Positions 61,091 to 64,000 of a DNA stretch of 64,000 bases are shown one piece after another; the first letter of the stretch is position 1; each line of letters starts with the position of its first letter. The DNA comes from Succinivibrio dextrinosolvens DSM 3072 (GTDB lineage: Bacteria > Pseudomonadota > Gammaproteobacteria > Enterobacterales > Succinivibrionaceae). The stretch is from positions 1 through 64,000 of the forward strand of contig NZ_FUXX01000005.1 of assembly GCF_900167015.1 (NCBI RefSeq), read 5' to 3'. Made by a program: the position numbers and the translations under genes. The notes under the pieces are model-generated. The model was not told the DNA's origin. It worked only from the letters and a program-made list of their open reading frames with translations, and searched no databases.

Positions 61091-62278
61091 TTAGGCAACT
61101 GTAACCTTTGCAAAACGACGCTTGCCAACCTGCCAGATAGCTGTGCCCTTTTCTACAGGAGCATTCTTATCGGTAATAACCTTACCGTCACACTTAACAG
61201 CATTCTGCTTAAGCATACGCATTGCTTCAGAAGTTGATTCACAAAGACCTGCATCCTTCAGAAGATTTGGAATGGTCTGTGAATTAACGGTAACTTCCTG
61301 GATGTCATCAGGCAGAGCGCCCTTGGCGAACTGGGACTTGAAGCCCTCAACAGCCTCGTTGGCTGCCTCTTCACCGTGATATCTTGCAACAATTTCACGA
61401 CCAAGTTCAATCTTGGCATCACGTGGGTTCTTACCGTTTACAAGGCAGTCATCCTTGATAGCCTTAATCTCATCTACAGTCTTGAATGACAGTAAATCGT
61501 AGTATGACCACATCAGATCATCTGAGATAGACATGATCTTGCCGAACATCTCCTTTGGAGCCTCGGTAACGCCGATGTAGTTGTGCTTTGATTTTGACAT
61601 CTTAACAACACCGTCAAGACCGACTAGAAGAGGCATCATCAGAACACACTGTGGTTCCATACCTGCATCTTTCTGAAGCTCACGGCCCATCAGCAGATTG
61701 AATTTCTGATCAGTACCGCCAAGCTCAACATCTGCCTTGATAGCAACAGAGTCATAGCCCTGGAATAATGGGTACAGGAACTCATGAATTGAAATTGGCT
61801 GTTTTGCAGCAAATCTCTTTGAGAAATCATCGCGCTCTAACATACGGGCAACAGTAAGTTTTGCAGCAAGCTTAATGGTACCGGCAGCACCTAGCTTTTC
61901 ACACCACTCGCTGTTGTAACGAATCTCGGTTAAATCCTTGTCCAGAATCTTGAATGCCTGTTCAGCATAGGTCTTTGCATTCTCAAGAATCTGCTCACGA
62001 GGTAACTCTGGACGGGTTGCATTTTTACCAGATGGATCACCGATTGCAGCGGTAAAGTCACCAATGATAAGCACAATCTTGTGACCTAATTTCTGGAAGG
62101 TACGAAGCTTGTTTAGGATAACGGTGTGTCCTAAATGAATATCAGGAGCAGTTGGATCCATACCCAGTTTAATAACTAACTGTTTACCTGACTCCAGTTT
62201 CTTTTTAAGTTCATCTAGAGGAATGATTTCCTCTGCACCACGAGTAATTTCACGTAATGCATTTTCGATATCAGACAT
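61091..62278 (-). CDS. tyrS: Tyrosyl-tRNA synthetase
   Basis: Class I aminoacyl-tRNA synthetase. The HIGH motif appears as PDIHLGHTV (near residue 44) and KMSKS as [12 protein letters not shown] (near 226). The C-terminal S4 RNA-binding domain includes [18 protein letters not shown]. The frame extends to 62485, but the ATG at 62278 ([14 protein letters not shown] before it) gives 395 residues, the normal length for the TyrZ-like type. Confidence 0.96.
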   Translation of the reverse strand: MSDIENALREITRGAEEIIPLDELKKKLESGKQLVIKLGMDPTAPDIHLGHTVILNKLRTFQKLGHKIVLIIGDFTAAIGDPSGKNATRPELPREQILENAKTYAEQAFKILDKDLTEIRYNSEWCEKLGAAGTIKLAAKLTVARMLERDDFSKRFAAKQPISIHEFLYPLFQGYDSVAIKADVELGGTDQKFNLLMGRELQKDAGMEPQCVLMMPLLVGLDGVVKMSKSKHNYIGVTEAPKEMFGKIMSISDDLMWSYYDLLSFKTVDEIKAIKDDCLVNGKNPRDAKIELGREIVARYHGEEAANEAVEGFKSQFAKGALPDDIQEVTVNSQTIPNLLKDAGLCESTSEAMRMLKQNAVKCDGKVITDKNAPVEKGTAIWQVGKRRFAKVTVA

Positions 62279-62424
62279 CGTATAACCTTTTAAATAATTA
62301 AAAACGTTGCAAAATTTGCATAAAAAAAAATATAAGTCGCAATATTTTAATATAATTTGGTCATGATCTAAACAAAAAAAAGCACTATTTGGCTTAAAAA
62401 AAGCTGAATCATAAGGAAAGAATA

Positions 62425-63555
62425 ATGGGTGAGCTTTATATAGGATTGATGTCTGGAACCAGTATCGATGGCATCGACGCAGCACTGGTCGAATTTAATG
62501 GCGATACAAGCAGAATAATAATGAGCACCAGTGTAGATTATGATGAGGATACACGTAAGCTTCTGCACTCTTTATGCTCATCCTCTGATGATGAAATTGA
62601 AAAGGCAGGTGTTGCCAGAGTAAAAATCGCTCAGTATGAGGCAAAAGCTGTTAATACACTTTTGGATAAGGCAAAACTCAAGGCAAAGGATATAAAGGCT
62701 ATCGGATCACATGGTCAGACAGTTAGACATCGTCCTGCAAAAGGTTTTTCCCTGCAGCTTGATAACGGAGCACTTCTCTGTGCCTTAACCGGAATTGATA
62801 CAGTCTGTGATTTTCGTTCAGCAGACATTGCTCATGGAGGAAACGGAGCACCTCTGACACAGGCCTTTCACAGCATGCAGTTTAAAGATGAGAATGAAGT
62901 CTCAATGGTTCTTAACATGGGAGGCATTTCCAATCTTACAGTAATTGATACTGACGGCAGAATACTTGAAGCCTTTGACACAGGGCCTGCCAATACACTT
63001 ATTGATGGCGCCTGCAGAACTCTGCTAAATATTCCCTATGACAAAGATGCTAAATTAGCTTTTAAGGGTAAGGTTGTCCCTGCTCTGCTTGAAAAATACA
63101 TGCAGTCCCCATACCTGAAACTTGAACCTCCAAAATCAACCGGACGAGAGGATTTCGGTCTTGATTTTATTAAGGAAGAACTGCTTTTTGCTACACAGGA
63201 TGAGGATTTCATCAGCGATCTTATAGCAACCCTTACCGAGTTTACTGTAATGGTTAATGTGAATGCAGTCAGAATGTGCATGTACCGACATAAAATAACT
63301 AAAACAAGACTTATCCTATGCGGAGGAGGAGCCTATAATCCATATATAAGAGAAGGTCTTTCAAAGAATCTTCAGAAAAACAGTGTAACAGTAATGACAG
63401 CAGAAGATCTCGGTGTAAACTCAAAGCTTTTAGAAGCACATGCCTTTGCCTACTTTGCATACAAGTTTATGCACAGAGAATGCCTGAATCTTGGAGATTC
63501 AACTGGAGCAAAGGAGCCTTCTATTTTAGGATGCCTGTATCCGGCCACACATTAA
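62425..63555 (+). CDS. anmK: Anhydro-N-acetylmuramic acid kinase
   Basis: Phosphorylates 1,6-anhydro-MurNAc for cell-wall recycling. 376 residues (E. coli 369). ATP and substrate signatures: [21 protein letters not shown] at the N terminus, [11 protein letters not shown] near 94, [12 protein letters not shown] near 162 and [11 protein letters not shown] near 185. AAGGAAAG before the ATG. Divergent from tyrS and followed closely by a membrane phosphoesterase gene. Confidence 0.96.
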   Translation: MGELYIGLMSGTSIDGIDAALVEFNGDTSRIIMSTSVDYDEDTRKLLHSLCSSSDDEIEKAGVARVKIAQYEAKAVNTLLDKAKLKAKDIKAIGSHGQTVRHRPAKGFSLQLDNGALLCALTGIDTVCDFRSADIAHGGNGAPLTQAFHSMQFKDENEVSMVLNMGGISNLTVIDTDGRILEAFDTGPANTLIDGACRTLLNIPYDKDAKLAFKGKVVPALLEKYMQSPYLKLEPPKSTGREDFGLDFIKEELLFATQDEDFISDLIATLTEFTVMVNVNAVRMCMYRHKITKTRLILCGGGAYNPYIREGLSKNLQKNSVTVMTAEDLGVNSKLLEAHAFAYFAYKFMHRECLNLGDSTGAKEPSILGCLYPATH

Positions 63556-63564
63556 GAGAGATAT

Positions 63565-64000
63565 ATGCTAGCGTTTAAGATATTTCCATTTATCCAGGCT
63601 CTTGTAATTATTCTGTGCTTTATCCTGCCTCTAAAAAAGGTTAGCCTGAAGTACAAAATTCTTTTAGCCATTATATTTGGACTTGGCAGTCTTAAACAGT
63701 ACATCTATATCTTCTCAGGCGGAGATATGATGGATCCGAAGCTCTCAAGATACCCAGCTATCTTCTTTGATACCATCTATTTCAGCTCTATATTTCTGTT
63801 TCTTCTGACTCTTATCAGAATGATTATCAATGGAGTGTACAAGCTCTCAAGGCTGAATCCAGGTAAATTCATAATTCCAGCTCAGTCCACCCGATATGCA
63901 GCACTGTTTCTGCTTATAGCCTGTCTTATCGGAGGAAGAGCAGTATTCAACGGCTTTGCCCCTCCAGTAGATAAATTCTACGAGATTACCGTTAAGAATC
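63565..64000 (+). CDS. Membrane-anchored metallophosphoesterase, N-terminal part
   Basis: Runs off the right edge: 145 codons. Four hydrophobic segments (about residues 8-22, 33-50, 70-90 and 112-128), then PVDKFYEITVKN. This last stretch is the usual lead into the calcineurin-like phosphoesterase domain of YaeI-like membrane proteins. The metal-binding motifs lie outside the window. AGAGAG before the ATG; 10 bases after anmK. Confidence 0.6.
   Translation, partial: MLAFKIFPFIQALVIILCFILPLKKVSLKYKILLAIIFGLGSLKQYIYIFSGGDMMDPKLSRYPAIFFDTIYFSSIFLFLLTLIRMIINGVYKLSRLNPGKFIIPAQSTRYAALFLLIACLIGGRAVFNGFAPPVDKFYEITVKN

Noticed and set aside
1-64000. tRNA, rRNA, replication origin or prophage
   Set aside because: No cloverleaf, rRNA segment, DnaA-box cluster or phage structural genes were seen on either strand.

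Overview
The window looks like the chromosome of a low-GC, host- or rumen-associated gammaproteobacterium. A Succinivibrionaceae-like organism is my best guess. This rests on the gamma-type QueF (long form), PpnN/YgdH, RsmE, TktA and EndA, a polar-type fli cluster with RpoN-like promoters, and a fermentative gene set. The assignment is an inference from gene content; no rRNA gene is present to confirm it.

Layout. 1-2476: a cut-off TnpB-type transposon protein on the left edge, an orphan terminator, a sodium/solute symporter and an HD hydrolase. 2645-7114: non-oxidative pentose phosphate genes (tkt, small transaldolase/F6P aldolase) and metK. 7167-9174: an ArsR-type regulator with SqrR/BigR-like cysteines, divergent from a CoA-disulfide/persulfide reductase with a rhodanese tail. 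9813-13581: a D-threonate-type four-carbon acid sugar operon (DUF1537 kinase, PdxA2, GntP permease); a DeoR regulator lies 1.6 kb further on. 13664-19480: a Phd/PIN toxin-antitoxin pair, a His-rich secreted protein, pyridoxamine kinase, a DUF5718 protein and a lipoprotein-type endonuclease I. 19559-22596: rsmE-queF and ppnN. 22678-24914: ahpC with an AhpF-like reductase whose domains are in reversed order.

25196-39177 is one flagellar block on the minus strand, fliEFGHIJ then fliKLMNOPQR. The two halves are separated by 840 bp carrying a small opposite-strand gene. Good sigma-54 promoter matches lie upstream of fliK and, more weakly, fliE. 39408-40553 is a lipoprotein L-asparaginase.

41200-59900 is an accessory island. 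It holds three decayed or intact small regulatory/TA modules (a HigB toxin broken by a 7-bp tandem duplication, its HigA partner, and an AbrB antitoxin with only the stub of a PIN toxin). It also holds several tiny membrane proteins, two of them related and two sharing a duplicated upstream element. A radical SAM/SPASM gene, with two unrecognised upstream partners, is split by an IS110-family element that carries a plausible bridge-RNA region. The island ends in a defence-like cassette: CoiA-like protein, AlbA/Schlafen-type protein, GIY-YIG (T5orf172) nuclease, SF2 helicase, MmeI-like methyltransferase lacking a visible nuclease motif, DUF1016/YhcG nuclease and a serine resolvase next to palindromic sites. 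59512-64000 returns to core genes: rhodanese, rpiA, tyrS, anmK and the start of a membrane metallophosphoesterase.

The two most interesting loci are the helicase-methyltransferase-GIY-YIG cassette (48970-59198) and the IS-interrupted radical SAM operon (43896-48170).
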